Part shown: positions 37,016 to 46,194 of the stretch, one piece after another
Layout: every line of letters begins with the position of its first letter
Numbering within the stretch: the first letter of the stretch is position 1
Source: Hyphomonas sp. 34-62-18
GTDB lineage: Bacteria > Pseudomonadota > Alphaproteobacteria > Caulobacterales > Hyphomonadaceae
Assembly (NCBI RefSeq): GCF_002282565.1
Contig: NZ_NCJT01000026.1
Coordinates: 1-53,905 of the forward strand
Direction: 5' to 3'
Length of the DNA: 53,905 bases
Program-made: the position numbers and the translations under genes
The notes under the pieces: generated by a model
Database searches by the model: none
What the model was told of the DNA's origin: nothing
Seen by the model: only the letters and a program-made list of their open reading frames with translations

Positions 37016-38358
37016 GGCGTTGACGCCGACCGTGCTTCCAGAAGCGAGCGGAGCCAGACCGTGTCGCGTTCTTCGTTCGGCAACTCAATGCCGATGGCGT
37101 TCTTGCCAGGCACAACGGCGACGCGGGCAGAGACAGCGCTCATCGAGCGTGCGATATCATCTGCCAGCGAGATGACGCGGGAGGATTTCACGCCGGGCGC
37201 CGGTTCCATTTCGAACAGGGTAATCACCGGGCCGGGGCGCACTTCCTTGATGCGGCCACGAATGCCGAATTCCTTCAGGACTTCGGAGAGACGCGCAGCC
37301 TTGGCGATGAGGGCGTCCTCATCGATGGTCTCGCGGCGGGCTTCCGGCTCCTGGAGCAGGTCGATCGGCGGCAGACGCGTGGCGGCGGCGCGGCGGCGTT
37401 CCGGCTGGGAGACTTTTGGCACGGAGGCCGAGCGCGGCGCCTGGGCCGGCTTTGAGAAGGTGAAGCGCGGCGGACGGGCGGCATCTTCGTCCTCATCATT
37501 GGCGGCTTCATAGCCGTCTTCTTCGTCTTCATCGTCCCAACGCTCGTCGTCCTCGTTGCGGGCGTAGTCCTCGTCTTCATCGTCGAGGTCGCGCAGGTAG
37601 CGCGAGGTGGGGACGTAATCATCATCCGACTTGATGATGAGGGTACGGTCTTCGCGGGCGGCGGCGGGCGCAGCCGGCTCGGCCGCGAGGGCCTGCTCGC
37701 GGGTGACGAGTTTCTGGCCGATACGCAGCAGCATGCCCCCTGCCCCCCGCGCCTGGATGGCGGCATGGCGGCCACCGCGCGTGGCGGTTTCCTGAAGCAG
37801 CTGGGCATCACGCCGGCCAAAGCCGAGGGCGGAGAGCGCCGTCCAGAGGGCGAGGCCGCCCATCAGGAAGCCGGCCCATACTTCGGGCGATGGCAGCATC
37901 AGTACGCGGAACGGCAGGACCGTGAGATTAAAAAGACCATCGCCCAGCATACCGCCGAGGCCAGCGCTGAGGGGCCAGGATTCCGGTACCGGCCAGGACG
38001 CAAAGCAGGCCGCTGAGAGCGGCACGGAGATGGCCCCCATCACCCAGCGGCGGACGCGCGGCTTGCCCACGAGCACAGCGCGCATTGCGCCGCCAATCAT
38101 CAGGGCAAGGCCAGCGATCCAGCCCGACCAGCCAAGTGTCTGGCGCGCGAGGTCTGCAAACACGGCGCCGGTGGAGCCGAACAGGTTCTGGACAGCCGCG
38201 CCGGTGGCTGCGTTCCAACTGGGATCGGTGGGCGTATAGGAGCCGACGGCACCGCATACGAAGACCCCTGCCCCAAAGGCGGCAGCGCCTGTCAGAATCC
38301 TCCAGACGGGGTCGCTTACCGTGCGGAGTTCTGAATCGCGGCTGGCGTAATCTGTCAT
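37012..38358 (-). CDS. ftsK: FtsK DNA translocase, N-terminal fragment (frame-disrupted gene)
   Basis: About 443 residues of FtsK until the frame breaks after WLRSLLEA (near base 37033). The N-terminal part has four membrane helices (about 20-175) that anchor the protein at the septum. An unusual acidic linker follows (residues 257-292, 24 of 36 Asp or Glu). Then comes the alpha-domain of the motor (GRIKEVRPGPVITLFEMEPAPGVKSSRV and GKNAIGIELPN). Roughly 45 residues, including Walker A, are missing at the junction. FtsK couples chromosome segregation to division and is normally essential, so a sequence error is a serious alternative to true loss. The ATG at 38358 was chosen; longer upstream frames have no similarity. 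Confidence 0.88.
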   Translation of the reverse strand: MTDYASRDSELRTVSDPVWRILTGAAAFGAGVFVCGAVGSYTPTDPSWNAATGAAVQNLFGSTGAVFADLARQTLGWSGWIAGLALMIGGAMRAVLVGKPRVRRWVMGAISVPLSAACFASWPVPESWPLSAGLGGMLGDGLFNLTVLPFRVLMLPSPEVWAGFLMGGLALWTALSALGFGRRDAQLLQETATRGGRHAAIQARGAGGMLLRIGQKLVTREQALAAEPAAPAAAREDRTLIIKSDDDYVPTSRYLRDLDDEDEDYARNEDDERWDDEDEEDGYEAANDEDEDAARPPRFTFSKPAQAPRSASVPKVSQPERRRAAATRLPPIDLLQEPEARRETIDEDALIAKAARLSEVLKEFGIRGRIKEVRPGPVITLFEMEPAPGVKSSRVISLADDIARSMSAVSARVAVVPGKNAIGIELPNEERDTVWLRSLLEARSASTP

Positions 38359-38496
38359 CGGGGGGGACGCTCCGTATTGGACTCTGGTGCGGGCCTTCAC
38401 CATGGCCCCGTTAGGCTTAACGCCCTGCAAACGGATTGCCTGAAATTTCAAAGAATCTGCAATTCGCGCAGGGGTTTCGCCTGAGAGTGGAATGGC

Positions 38497-38526
38497 AAAA
38501 GCCCCGGCGGATCTCTCCGCCGGGGC
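38497..38526 (-). terminator. Terminator of amtB
   Basis: Perfect 11-bp stem GCCCCGGCGGA/TCCGCCGGGGC (38501-38511 and 38516-38526) with loop TCTC; on the minus strand it runs into TTTT (complement of 38497-38500). It separates amtB from ftsK, so ftsK has its own promoter in 38359-38496. Confidence 0.88.
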
Positions 38527-38563
38527 CAATGGGTTGTGGAATTCTATCCTGATTAGCGGCCGA

Positions 38564-39922
38564 TTACCGGTTCGAGAATTCCGGGTAGGCTTCCAGGCCG
38601 ATTTCTGCCCGGTCGAGACCCATTTCTTCGTCTTCCTCGCTCGGACGCACACCGAGGGTGAGCTTGAGGGCGAACCAGATGATCGAGGAGGCGACGACCA
38701 CGAACACACCGGTCAGGCCCACGCCAACGAGCTGGCCAAGATAGCTGGCATCGCTGTTGGTGAGCGGAACGATCATCGTGCCCCAGATGCCGCAGACAAG
38801 GTGAGCCGGGATGGCACCGACCACGTCGTCGATCTTGAACTTGTCGAGCAGCGGCACGGAGACCACCACCAGGACACCGCCAACGGCGCCGATCAGGACC
38901 GACATGCCCATGGACGGGGCCAGTGGCTCAGCCGTGATCGAGACGAGGCCGCCGATGGCGCCGTTGAAGATCATCGTCGCGTCGAGCTTGCCTTTGTAGA
39001 GCACAGCCGTGGCAACCATCGCAGCCAGCACGCCGCCGACAGCGGCCATGTTGGTGTTGGCGAAGATCTGCGCGACGGCATTGATGTCAGCTGCGGTGCC
39101 GGCAGCAAGCTGCGAGGCGCCGTTGAAGCCGAACCAGCCGAACCACAGGATAAAGGTGCCTAGCGCGGCGAGCGGGATGTTGGAGCCCGGCATCGGGTTC
39201 ACATGGCCGCCGGAATACTTGCCTTTTCGGGCGCCGATGATGATGGCGCCGGTGAGGGCTGCCCAGCCGCCGGTGGAGTGAACAAGGGTCGAGCCGGCAA
39301 AGTCGGAGAAGCCCCAAATCGTGTCGAGATAGCCGCCGCCCCATTCCCAGCTGGCCACGATCGGATAGATGAAGGCGGTCAGAACGGCAGTGAAGATAAG
39401 GAAGGGCCAGATCTTGATGCGCTCAGCCACGGTGCCCGAAACGATCGAGGCGGCGGTGGCAACGAACACCATCTGGAAGAACCAGTCGGAGGCGGGCGCG
39501 TAGCCGGCATCGGCCTGAACCGAGAGATCGCCGCCGCTCCAGGGGCCGGGCGTGGTGCCCAGAAGACCCATCAGCGTTGTGGCGCCCGGATAGGCCATAT
39601 TGTAGCCGACGAGCCAGAACATCAGGCCGGCTACGGCGAACAGGGTGACGTTCTTGGTGGCCTGCATGGCGGCGTTCTTAGACCGCACGAGGCCCGCTTC
39701 GAGCATACAGAAGCCGGCCGCCATGAACATGACGATCAGACCCCCGATGAGGAACAGGTAGCTGTTATCCACATAAGCGCTGGCGCTGCCGCTCACCGCT
39801 TCTTCGAGCGCTGCAAGACGTGCCGCCACATCGTCTTCCTGCGCATATGCAATGCCTGCTGTGAGCAGTGCCAGCGGCGCGAGTGTCGCCCCGCGGATCC
39901 ATCGTCCAATCAGTTGGCCCAT
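38564..39922 (-). CDS. amtB: Ammonium transporter
   Basis: 452 residues. Signal-like N-terminus (1-27), a short periplasmic Ala/Glu-rich part, then eleven membrane helices of the Amt fold. AAGFCMLEAGLVRSKNA, the LVHSTGGWAALTGA block with the first pore histidine and NMAAVGG are present. It conducts ammonia or ammonium into the cell under nitrogen limitation. The ATG at 39922 follows AAGGAGG with ideal spacing. The usual neighbour glnK (its PII inhibitor) is not in this window; ftsK is downstream behind a terminator. Confidence 0.95.
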   Translation of the reverse strand: MGQLIGRWIRGATLAPLALLTAGIAYAQEDDVAARLAALEEAVSGSASAYVDNSYLFLIGGLIVMFMAAGFCMLEAGLVRSKNAAMQATKNVTLFAVAGLMFWLVGYNMAYPGATTLMGLLGTTPGPWSGGDLSVQADAGYAPASDWFFQMVFVATAASIVSGTVAERIKIWPFLIFTAVLTAFIYPIVASWEWGGGYLDTIWGFSDFAGSTLVHSTGGWAALTGAIIIGARKGKYSGGHVNPMPGSNIPLAALGTFILWFGWFGFNGASQLAAGTAADINAVAQIFANTNMAAVGGVLAAMVATAVLYKGKLDATMIFNGAIGGLVSITAEPLAPSMGMSVLIGAVGGVLVVVSVPLLDKFKIDDVVGAIPAHLVCGIWGTMIVPLTNSDASYLGQLVGVGLTGVFVVVASSIIWFALKLTLGVRPSEEDEEMGLDRAEIGLEAYPEFSNR

Positions 39923-40147
39923 TGGCCCCTCCTTACTTGACTTGCCATCTTCGTCACGCAGAGCCCGGTGAACCCCCAGCGCTCTCCCACGGCGATATGA
40001 TTGCGCCTGCCCGGAAAAGTCGCACATGACGCAAAGACGGGCTTCGATTCTGCCCCGGCGTGGTCAGAAGTTGTGCAGAGATGCGGCCAATCGCCCAAAC
40101 GGGCGCCATCGCTGGACCCGCCGCCCGCTCAGGGCTACCTCAGTTAC

Positions 40148-41383
40148 ATGGTAGAAACTGTGTTTCCCGCCCCTCTGGATGCTGACCTGGCGGTCATCGG
40201 CGCTGGCCCTGTCGGCACGGCGCTGGCGGTGCTGGGCGCGAAGGCTGGCCTGCGCACCGTGCTGGTGGACGTGCGGCCGGAAAGTGCAGCGCCTGCTGCA
40301 GATACGCGCAGTTTTGCGATTGTCCGCGGCAGCTGGCGATTGCTGGGCGCGGCAGGCGTGCATGGAGATCTTGAGGGGCTCACCGAACCGCTCAACGGGC
40401 TGGAAGCCGTTGATGGCGGCACCCACTGGTTTGGCGCCCCCTGGGCGGCTTTCTCCAATGAGGATTTGCCCGAGGGCGACCACGAACCGCTGGGGCAGCT
40501 GGTGCCCGCCGGGGCGCTGCAAGCCGCGCTCGACCGTAAGGCAGGCGAGACCGAGGGCCTCGTCTGGAAGCGGGGCGCCCGTTTTTCAGGCTACGAAGCA
40601 GGCCCTTCGGGCGCACTGGTGCATCTGGAGGACGGTGAAAGCTTCCGCTGCGCAGTGATTGCCGCGTGCGATGGCATTCATTCGGCCGTGCGTCAGGCCG
40701 CCGGCATCGGCACCGAGGGGCGCAGCTATGGCAAGTCTGTCTTTGCGGCAGACGTAAAGCTGTCCCGGCCCCATGGCGGGATTGCGCGCCAGCTGTTCAC
40801 CCCGGAAGGTCCGTTTGCCACCCTCCCCCTGCCCGATAACCGGGCAAACCTTGCCTGGTATATGAAGAGTGGCGCGGCCGAGACGCTGGCGAAGATGCCG
40901 AAGGAAGCGATCGAAGCCGAACTCAATGCCCGTTTTGCGGAATTTGCCGGGCCGATGGCGCTGGACGGGCCGCCGCTCGCCTACCCCCTGGTGATGCAGA
41001 TCGCCCGGGACATGACCGGCCCGCGCGCCGCGCTGCTGGGTGACGCGGCCCGGCGCATCAATCCGCTGGCGGGACAGGGCCTCAATCTTGGCTTCAAGGA
41101 TGCCGCGGCCCTTTATGATGTGATCCTCGAGGCGCGCGAGGTTGGCCTTGATCCGGGCAGCGAGACGGTGCTGGCGCAGTACCGTGAATGGCGCCGCTTT
41201 GACTCGGCGGCCACTGCCCTCTTCATGGACGCGGTGGACCGGGCCTTCTCGAACGACAATCTGCTGCTGAAGCCGCTGCGCACGCTTGCCCTGTCAGCGG
41301 CCAACAAGGTGGCCCCCATCCGGCAGGCCCTTGCCCGGCAGGCGAGCGCCGATCAGGAAAGCCTGCCCAGCCTGATGCGCTGA
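40148..41383 (+). CDS. FAD-dependent UbiH/UbiF-family hydroxylase
   Basis: 411 residues. Flavoprotein monooxygenase of the ubiquinone synthesis family: FAD site GAGPVG (18-23), ACDGIHSAVRQAAGI in the middle, and GDAARRINPLAGQGLNLGFKD near residue 300, which is the ubiH-type signature. It would hydroxylate the quinone ring during ubiquinone synthesis; the exact position (UbiH, UbiF, UbiL) cannot be decided. ATG at 40148; longer upstream reading has no similarity. Divergent from amtB over a 225-bp gap in which I see no clear sigma-54 promoter. Confidence 0.88.
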   Translation: MVETVFPAPLDADLAVIGAGPVGTALAVLGAKAGLRTVLVDVRPESAAPAADTRSFAIVRGSWRLLGAAGVHGDLEGLTEPLNGLEAVDGGTHWFGAPWAAFSNEDLPEGDHEPLGQLVPAGALQAALDRKAGETEGLVWKRGARFSGYEAGPSGALVHLEDGESFRCAVIAACDGIHSAVRQAAGIGTEGRSYGKSVFAADVKLSRPHGGIARQLFTPEGPFATLPLPDNRANLAWYMKSGAAETLAKMPKEAIEAELNARFAEFAGPMALDGPPLAYPLVMQIARDMTGPRAALLGDAARRINPLAGQGLNLGFKDAAALYDVILEAREVGLDPGSETVLAQYREWRRFDSAATALFMDAVDRAFSNDNLLLKPLRTLALSAANKVAPIRQALARQASADQESLPSLMR

Positions 41384-41394
41384 AGCGGCAATTT

Positions 41395-41703
41395 CTAGTC
41401 CCGGACCGTCAGAGACCGGAGAATATTCCATGTGTAGAGCCCGCTGGAATGGCCATCGGAGAAATAGAGGCGCAGGGCGTAGCGCCCAACCGGCTCTGCT
41501 TTCAGGACACGGATGTCTTCGGGTACAACCGGTGGCGGCGGCTTTGGCCCGCGGCCATGGCCCTGAACTTCCGCCGACGGACTTTCCAGCCGCAGGGTGC
41601 GATAGTCCACGCGGCCGGCGCGGCCATCATCGAACTCGGCAACGAGTTCCTGGGCACCGGCACGAAAGGTGAGTTTGACCGGCCAGGGCTGAGCGGCGCT
41701 CAT
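41395..41703 (-). CDS. DUF971 (gamma-butyrobetaine hydroxylase-like N-terminal domain) protein
   Basis: 102 residues, DUF971, a small fold also found at the N-terminus of gamma-butyrobetaine hydroxylase. [23 protein letters not shown] is the conserved C-terminal block. Some members are linked to iron-sulfur cluster assembly; no role is proven here. The start overlaps the Trm112 stop by four bases (ATGA), so the two are coupled. Confidence 0.88.
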   Translation of the reverse strand: MSAAQPWPVKLTFRAGAQELVAEFDDGRAGRVDYRTLRLESPSAEVQGHGRGPKPPPPVVPEDIRVLKAEPVGRYALRLYFSDGHSSGLYTWNILRSLTVRD

Positions 41704-41948
41704 GGCTCGCCCGCCTCTTCGGCTTCGTCCAGATCGCGGGCCTCTTCGGGCAGCATGATCGGAATACCGCCGCGAATGGGATAGGCGAGGCGCGCATTCT
41801 TGGACACAAGCTCATTCCTCGCCCTGTCATAGGCCAGGGGCTGGCGCGTCAACGGGCAGATCAGGGTTTCCAGAAGACGCGGATCGACACCGTTATGTTC
41901 GAACGGGACGATCTCATCCTTCGGTTCATTGGCGGGAACGTCGTTCAT
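41700..41948 (-). CDS. Trm112 family protein
   Basis: 82 residues, Trm112-like. [43 protein letters not shown] is the family core (usually with PIR and IP motifs). In other organisms Trm112 proteins stabilise methyltransferases or act as small metal-binding modules; only one Cys remains, so zinc binding is doubtful. It sits between the LON-domain and DUF971 genes, all on the minus strand. Confidence 0.9.
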   Translation of the reverse strand: MNDVPANEPKDEIVPFEHNGVDPRLLETLICPLTRQPLAYDRARNELVSKNARLAYPIRGGIPIMLPEEARDLDEAEEAGEP

Positions 41949-41956
41949 GTCTGCTC

Positions 41957-42601
41957 CTATTGGACGGGGCCTGCCCCGCCGGGGGCACTGCCGAACTCCA
42001 GAAGGGCCGTCAAGGCGCTGGCGCGTTCGGCCAGGGTCGGCGCTTCAAGCAGGGCCTGCTTTTCCATCGGCGCAAACGGGCATCCCGAGGCGAGCGCATG
42101 CACCAGCGTTTCCATCGACGCTTCCTCAAGGGCGGACCAGTCTGTGTCCAGACCATTGGCGGCAGCGTAATGGCGGAAGGCCGTGATCAGGGCAGCGCGC
42201 TCTTTCCCCTCCCCTTCCGGGGGCGCGGCGAGATCATCGGCGAAACGGTCCCAGTCCGGCTGCACCTGGCGATAGGGCGTTGTGACGGTCAGTTCGCGCT
42301 TCACGCCGAAACGGCAGATGCCGGTCAGCGAGATGAGATACCGCCCGTCAGCGGTTTCGGCATAGCTGGTGATACGGCCCGCGCAGCCGACCTCGGCAAT
42401 CAGCGGCTGATGGCGCGGGCCACCAATGGTCTGCACCATGCCGATGAGGCGCGAGCCACTCATCGCGTCATCAATCATGTTCAGATAGCGCGGCTCAAAG
42501 ATATTGAGCGGCAGCTGCCAGCGCGGAAAAACCAGCGCGCCGGGGAGCGGAAACACGGCAAGCGTCGCAGGCAGGTCAGCTGTCTTGCGATACGGCGCCA
42601 T
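41957..42601 (-). CDS. LON substrate-binding domain protein
   Basis: 214 residues containing only the N-terminal substrate-binding domain of Lon protease (PUA-like): [31 protein letters not shown] and GCAGRITSY match. No ATPase or protease domain follows, which is normal for this stand-alone group in alphaproteobacteria. Function unknown, probably protein binding. It starts 41 bases after the thioredoxin-TPR gene stop and ends eight bases before Trm112, so it belongs to the same transcription unit. Confidence 0.92.
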   Translation of the reverse strand: MAPYRKTADLPATLAVFPLPGALVFPRWQLPLNIFEPRYLNMIDDAMSGSRLIGMVQTIGGPRHQPLIAEVGCAGRITSYAETADGRYLISLTGICRFGVKRELTVTTPYRQVQPDWDRFADDLAAPPEGEGKERAALITAFRHYAAANGLDTDWSALEEASMETLVHALASGCPFAPMEKQALLEAPTLAERASALTALLEFGSAPGGAGPVQ

Positions 42602-42642
42602 GATGTTTTCCTTTCGCCCGGCGCGGGCTGTGCATCTGAAAG

Positions 42643-43530
42643 TCAGGCAAACATCAGGGACGACAGACGGCGGCGCCCCTCGATGGTGACCGGCTCGGTC
42701 GGGCCAGCCGCCTCGAAGATTTTCAGCAGCTTGTCTTTCGCCTTGCCGCCTTCCCAGTCGAGCTTGGCTGACAGGATGATCAGAAGGTGATCGGCCGCGT
42801 CCTGATACTTGCCGATGGCGGCATACTGCTCCGCCAGTTCAAACCGTTTCTCATGGTCGCCGGGGTTGGCCATCACGGCGGAGAGGGCTGCGTCAAGCTC
42901 GCTGGGCGGCGGGGCATCGGCCATCATTTCGATGGCAAGGCGCACGCCCTTGATGGTGGAATCGTTCTTCTTGGCTTCGGGCACCATGGCGAGCGTGGCC
43001 TCGGCGCGCTCCTTGTCCCCTTCTGCCAGATAGCAGCGGGCAAGACCGGCAATGGCGCTGATGTTTTCCGCATCCTGCTGGAGGATGGCGGCGTAGATTT
43101 CAGCGGCGAGCGAGATGTCGCCCTTCTGGCTGGCGGCTTCGGCCTGGGCCAGCGCTTCGGCGATCATCTGGGCGTCATCGGTGCCCGAGATCAGCTTTTC
43201 GACAAAGGCGCGGACCTGGCTTTCCGGCAGCGCGCCGAGGAAGCCATCGACCGGGCGGCCCTTGTCAAAGGCATAGACGGCGGGAATTGAGCGCACGCCG
43301 AGCTGGCCGGCATAGGCCTGGTGTTCCTCTGTGTTGATCTTCACAAGCTTCACAGCGCCCTTCTTGCCTTCGACCACCTTCTCGATGATCGGGCCCAGCG
43401 TGCGGCACGGGCCACACCAGGGGGCCCAGAAGTCGACGATCACGGGTTGGGTCATGGAGGCTTCCACGACATCGGCCATGAAGCCCTGGTCGGTGCCATC
43501 CTTGACGTGCTGAAGTGCAGCGTTGCTCAT
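42643..43530 (-). CDS. Thioredoxin-TPR co-chaperone, YbbN/CnoX-like
   Basis: 295 residues. An N-terminal thioredoxin domain (about 10-115) with the full active site WAPWCGPCR (Cys 39 and 42), then TPR-like helices (115-295; YAAILQQDAENISAIAGLARCYLAEGDKERAEATL). This is the YbbN/CnoX architecture; in E. coli the active site is incomplete, here both Cys are kept, so redox activity is likely. It may protect proteins against oxidation with GroEL. First gene of the Trx-LON-Trm112-DUF971 set. Confidence 0.9.
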   Translation of the reverse strand: MSNAALQHVKDGTDQGFMADVVEASMTQPVIVDFWAPWCGPCRTLGPIIEKVVEGKKGAVKLVKINTEEHQAYAGQLGVRSIPAVYAFDKGRPVDGFLGALPESQVRAFVEKLISGTDDAQMIAEALAQAEAASQKGDISLAAEIYAAILQQDAENISAIAGLARCYLAEGDKERAEATLAMVPEAKKNDSTIKGVRLAIEMMADAPPPSELDAALSAVMANPGDHEKRFELAEQYAAIGKYQDAADHLLIILSAKLDWEGGKAKDKLLKIFEAAGPTEPVTIEGRRRLSSLMFA

Positions 43531-43707
43531 TACAAATGTCCCTTTGTTTCGGGCGCAAAGATGGGACGCTCTGACGGCAAGCGCAAGCGGGGGCGCCGCC
43601 GCGCCGCAGCCGCCAGATGAAAATCTCCCATCTGCCCTGTTTAGGCCCGGTTCAGCCCCTTAAGTGTAGGCGTGCTCCCGTATGGTCATGTAAAGGAGGC
43701 CAGAACG

Positions 43708-44370
43708 ATGATGAATTTCTTTGCTCCACTTGCCGCTGCCGCGATGATTGCCGGGGCCTCTCCCCTGCTGCCGGTCTTGAAGCAGGCGCCCGTGAGCCCG
43801 TCGATTGCCGCCCCGGCCGCTGCTGCGCAGCTGACCGGCACCGAGCGCGCCGCCCTCTTGAAGGAAGCATCCAAAGCGCTGGCCAGTGTGAAGACAGCGC
43901 GCGGCCGCTTTGAACAGGTTTCGCCTGATGGTGCCCTGTCGACCGGCCAGTTTGCCATGCAACGCCCCGGCAAGGTGCGATTTGACTATGACGACCCGGT
44001 TCCGCTGCTGATGGTCAGCGATGGGACAACCGTTGCCCTGCAGGACAGCGACCTTGAAACGACTGACCGCGTGCCACTGAAGTCAACGCCCCTGTCGCTG
44101 CTGCTGAGCGACCGGCTGGATTTTGAAAGCCAGGCCGATGTGATTGATGTGCGCCGCGCCAATGGGCGGACCAACATCACCGTTCAGGACAAAAGCGGCG
44201 ATATGGAAGGCACGCTGACGCTGGTGCTGTCTTCTGCGGACAATTCGCTCGTCGGATGGCAGACCACTGATGCCAATGGCGGCAATACGTCTGTTCTGCT
44301 GAGCGATGTCGAGACCGGCGCCAAGCTTAATCCCCGCCTGTTCATCCTGCGGGACTTCGACAACAACTGA
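43708..44370 (+). CDS. Outer-membrane lipoprotein carrier, LolA-like
   Basis: 220 residues with a signal peptide (about 1-23) and a LolA-like beta fold: ALASVKTARGRFEQVSPDGALSTGQFAMQRPGKVRFDYDDPVPLLMVSDG is the typical opening. LolA ferries lipoproteins across the periplasm to LolB. The family is often found next to ftsK and xth in alphaproteobacteria; here it is next to xth. The start is supported by AAGGAGG at 43693-43699, eight bases before the ATG; a second ATG follows directly. Confidence 0.88.
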   Translation: MMNFFAPLAAAAMIAGASPLLPVLKQAPVSPSIAAPAAAAQLTGTERAALLKEASKALASVKTARGRFEQVSPDGALSTGQFAMQRPGKVRFDYDDPVPLLMVSDGTTVALQDSDLETTDRVPLKSTPLSLLLSDRLDFESQADVIDVRRANGRTNITVQDKSGDMEGTLTLVLSSADNSLVGWQTTDANGGNTSVLLSDVETGAKLNPRLFILRDFDNN

Positions 44371-44550
44371 TACACGAAAGCGTGATTGCCGTTACGTCGA
44401 GTTAATTTGAGATTTCCCGCCCGGCGTGACATAAAAGACACATCGACGGACTGGAAGCCGCGTAGCACCGACCCCCCGCTGCGATACCTTCCGCCGCTCG
44501 ACACCGGATACACGATGTCCGGACATCAAGACGCTTCACCTGCGTCCGGC

Positions 44551-44577
44551 GCGCCCGAACTCCCCGCGTTCGGGCGC
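44551..44577 (+). terminator. Hairpin in the gap between lolA-like gene and xth
   Basis: Ten-base stem GCGCCCGAAC/GTTCGGGCGC (44551-44560 and 44568-44577) with a seven-base loop, followed by GTTGACGTTT. It may end the lolA-like transcript, although the T-run is weak. The rest of this 242-bp gap shows nothing else I can support. Confidence 0.5.
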
Positions 44578-44612
44578 GTTGACGTTTAAGGACCAGGTGT
44601 TAGCCAGAGGCC

Positions 44613-45422
44613 ATGACCCGCCCCATCAAGATTACCACCTGGAACATCAATTCCGTTCGCCTTCGCGCGCCCAATGTTGAAGCGTTTGTGGCCGCAGAGA
44701 AGCCGGATGTGGTGTGCCTGCAGGAAACCAAATGCCAGGATGGCGAGTTTCCGCTGAAAGCCTTCAAGGACATGGGCTTGCCGCATGTCGTGATGCGCGG
44801 CCAGCGCGGGGGCCATGCGGGGGTGGCGATTGCCTCGCGCCTGCCGCTGGAACAGGTGGACGTCCCCGACCTCTGCCGGGAGAACCATGCGCGCGTGATC
44901 GCTGCGCGCCTGCCTTCAGGCCTTGAGATCCACAACATCTACCTGCCGGCCGGCGGCGATGTTCCCGATCCGGCAGTGAACGACAAGTTTGCCCACAAGC
45001 TCGATTTCCTCGAGCGGCTGGGGCCCGGCTACAAGAAGCTGAAAAAGGGCGCGAAACGCATTCTGGTGGGCGATCTCAATGTGGCGCCGCACGAGAATGA
45101 TGTCTGGTCGCACAAGCAGCTGCTCGGCATCGTCTCCCACACGCCAGTGGAAACCGAGCGGTTGGAAGACTCCCGGAAATCTGCCGGGTTTGAGGATATT
45201 GCCCGCCTGGCCGTTCCCGAAGAACAGAAGCTCTATACCTGGTGGAGCTACCGCGCCGCCGACTGGGCCGCCTCAAACCGGGGCCGCCGGCTGGACCATA
45301 TCTGGGCCAATAAAGCCGCGATGGAGGACGTAAACGTCAGCTCCTATCGCATCCACCCGGCCTGGCGCAGCGGCTGGAAGCCGTCAGACCATGCGCCAGT
45401 GACTGTGAAGGTCAGGGCCTGA
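44613..45422 (+). CDS. xth: Exodeoxyribonuclease III
   Basis: 269 residues of the ExoIII/APE1 fold. TTWNINSVRLR (Asn 11) and LQETKCQDG (Glu 38) coordinate the metal; GDLNVAPHENDVWSHK and the last DHAPV (catalytic His) are present. It cuts at abasic sites and trims 3' ends in base-excision repair. The 3' end overlaps the convergent response-regulator gene by eleven bases. ATG at 44613 matches the family start. Confidence 0.96.
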   Translation: MTRPIKITTWNINSVRLRAPNVEAFVAAEKPDVVCLQETKCQDGEFPLKAFKDMGLPHVVMRGQRGGHAGVAIASRLPLEQVDVPDLCRENHARVIAARLPSGLEIHNIYLPAGGDVPDPAVNDKFAHKLDFLERLGPGYKKLKKGAKRILVGDLNVAPHENDVWSHKQLLGIVSHTPVETERLEDSRKSAGFEDIARLAVPEEQKLYTWWSYRAADWAASNRGRRLDHIWANKAAMEDVNVSSYRIHPAWRSGWKPSDHAPVTVKVRA

Positions 45423-46098
45423 GGCGGTAGCCGCCCGTATCGGTCAGCAGCAGCTGCGCGTTGGAGGGATCAGGCTCGACCTTCTGGCGGAGGCGATAGA
45501 TATGGGTTTCCAGCGTGTGAGTGGTGACAGCCGCATTATACCCCCAGACTTCCGAGAGCAGGGTTTCGCGGGCGACCGGTTTTCCCCCAGCCCTGTAAAG
45601 GAATTTGAGGATCTCGGTTTCCTTCTCCGTCAACCGGATGCGGCGGCCCTCCTTGGTGCGAAGCACTTTCATGGACGGGCGGAATTCATAGGGACCGATG
45701 TCGAAGGTGGCGTCTTCGGTCTGCTCGAAACTGCGCAGCTGGGTGCGGACACGGGCGAGCAGCACGGCAAAACTGAACGGTTTGGCGACATAATCATTCG
45801 CGCCCGCCTCAAGACCCGCGACCGTGTCGCTTTCCCCGGACCGGCCGGTCAGCATGATGACGGGCACACGATTTCCCGCCTCACGCAGCTTCCGGCACAC
45901 TTCGCGGCCGCTCATGCCGGGCATGTCGACATCAAGGATGACGAGATCAATCCGCTCCGCAGCGAGCTTCCCGAGGGCTTCTTCGCCGTTGGCGGCGGTC
46001 AGCGCGGTGAAGCCATCGCTGAGCTCGAACTGTTCAGCGAGGGTTTCCCGCAGGTCTTCTTCGTCATCGACGATGAGAATGAACTTCTTGGCCGTCAT
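45412..46098 (-). CDS. OmpR-family response regulator (CenR-like context)
   Basis: 228 residues: receiver domain with acidic pocket VDDEED (10-15), phospho-acceptor Asp 56 (LVILDVDMPGM), Thr 84 and Lys 106 (AKPF), then an OmpR-type winged helix (RLTEKETEILKFL and VTTHTLETHIYRLRQK). In alphaproteobacteria an OmpR-type regulator between xth and an L,D-transpeptidase gene is often CenR/OtpR, which governs envelope functions; this is a context argument and no symbol is assigned. No histidine kinase gene is adjacent. Confidence 0.9.
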   Translation of the reverse strand: MTAKKFILIVDDEEDLRETLAEQFELSDGFTALTAANGEEALGKLAAERIDLVILDVDMPGMSGREVCRKLREAGNRVPVIMLTGRSGESDTVAGLEAGANDYVAKPFSFAVLLARVRTQLRSFEQTEDATFDIGPYEFRPSMKVLRTKEGRRIRLTEKETEILKFLYRAGGKPVARETLLSEVWGYNAAVTTHTLETHIYRLRQKVEPDPSNAQLLLTDTGGYRLRP

Positions 46099-46194
46099 CT
46101 GCCTGTCTCGCTTTATCTGCGCGGTTTGCGCCTGCCGCTTGCATAGAAAGGTGGCGCCTGTTTATCCAATAACAAGAACGGGAGGCGCAGCCAG

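Noticed and set aside
40023..40147. Sigma-54 promoter upstream of amtB
   Set aside because: No TGGCAC-N5-TTGC pattern found on the minus strand.
44386..44589. 67-codon frame in the gap between lolA-like gene and xth
   Set aside because: Rich in Pro and Arg, no ribosome site and no family; overlaps a hairpin.
45502..46146. Plus-strand frame opposite the response regulator
   Set aside because: Antisense shadow of a complete OmpR-type gene.
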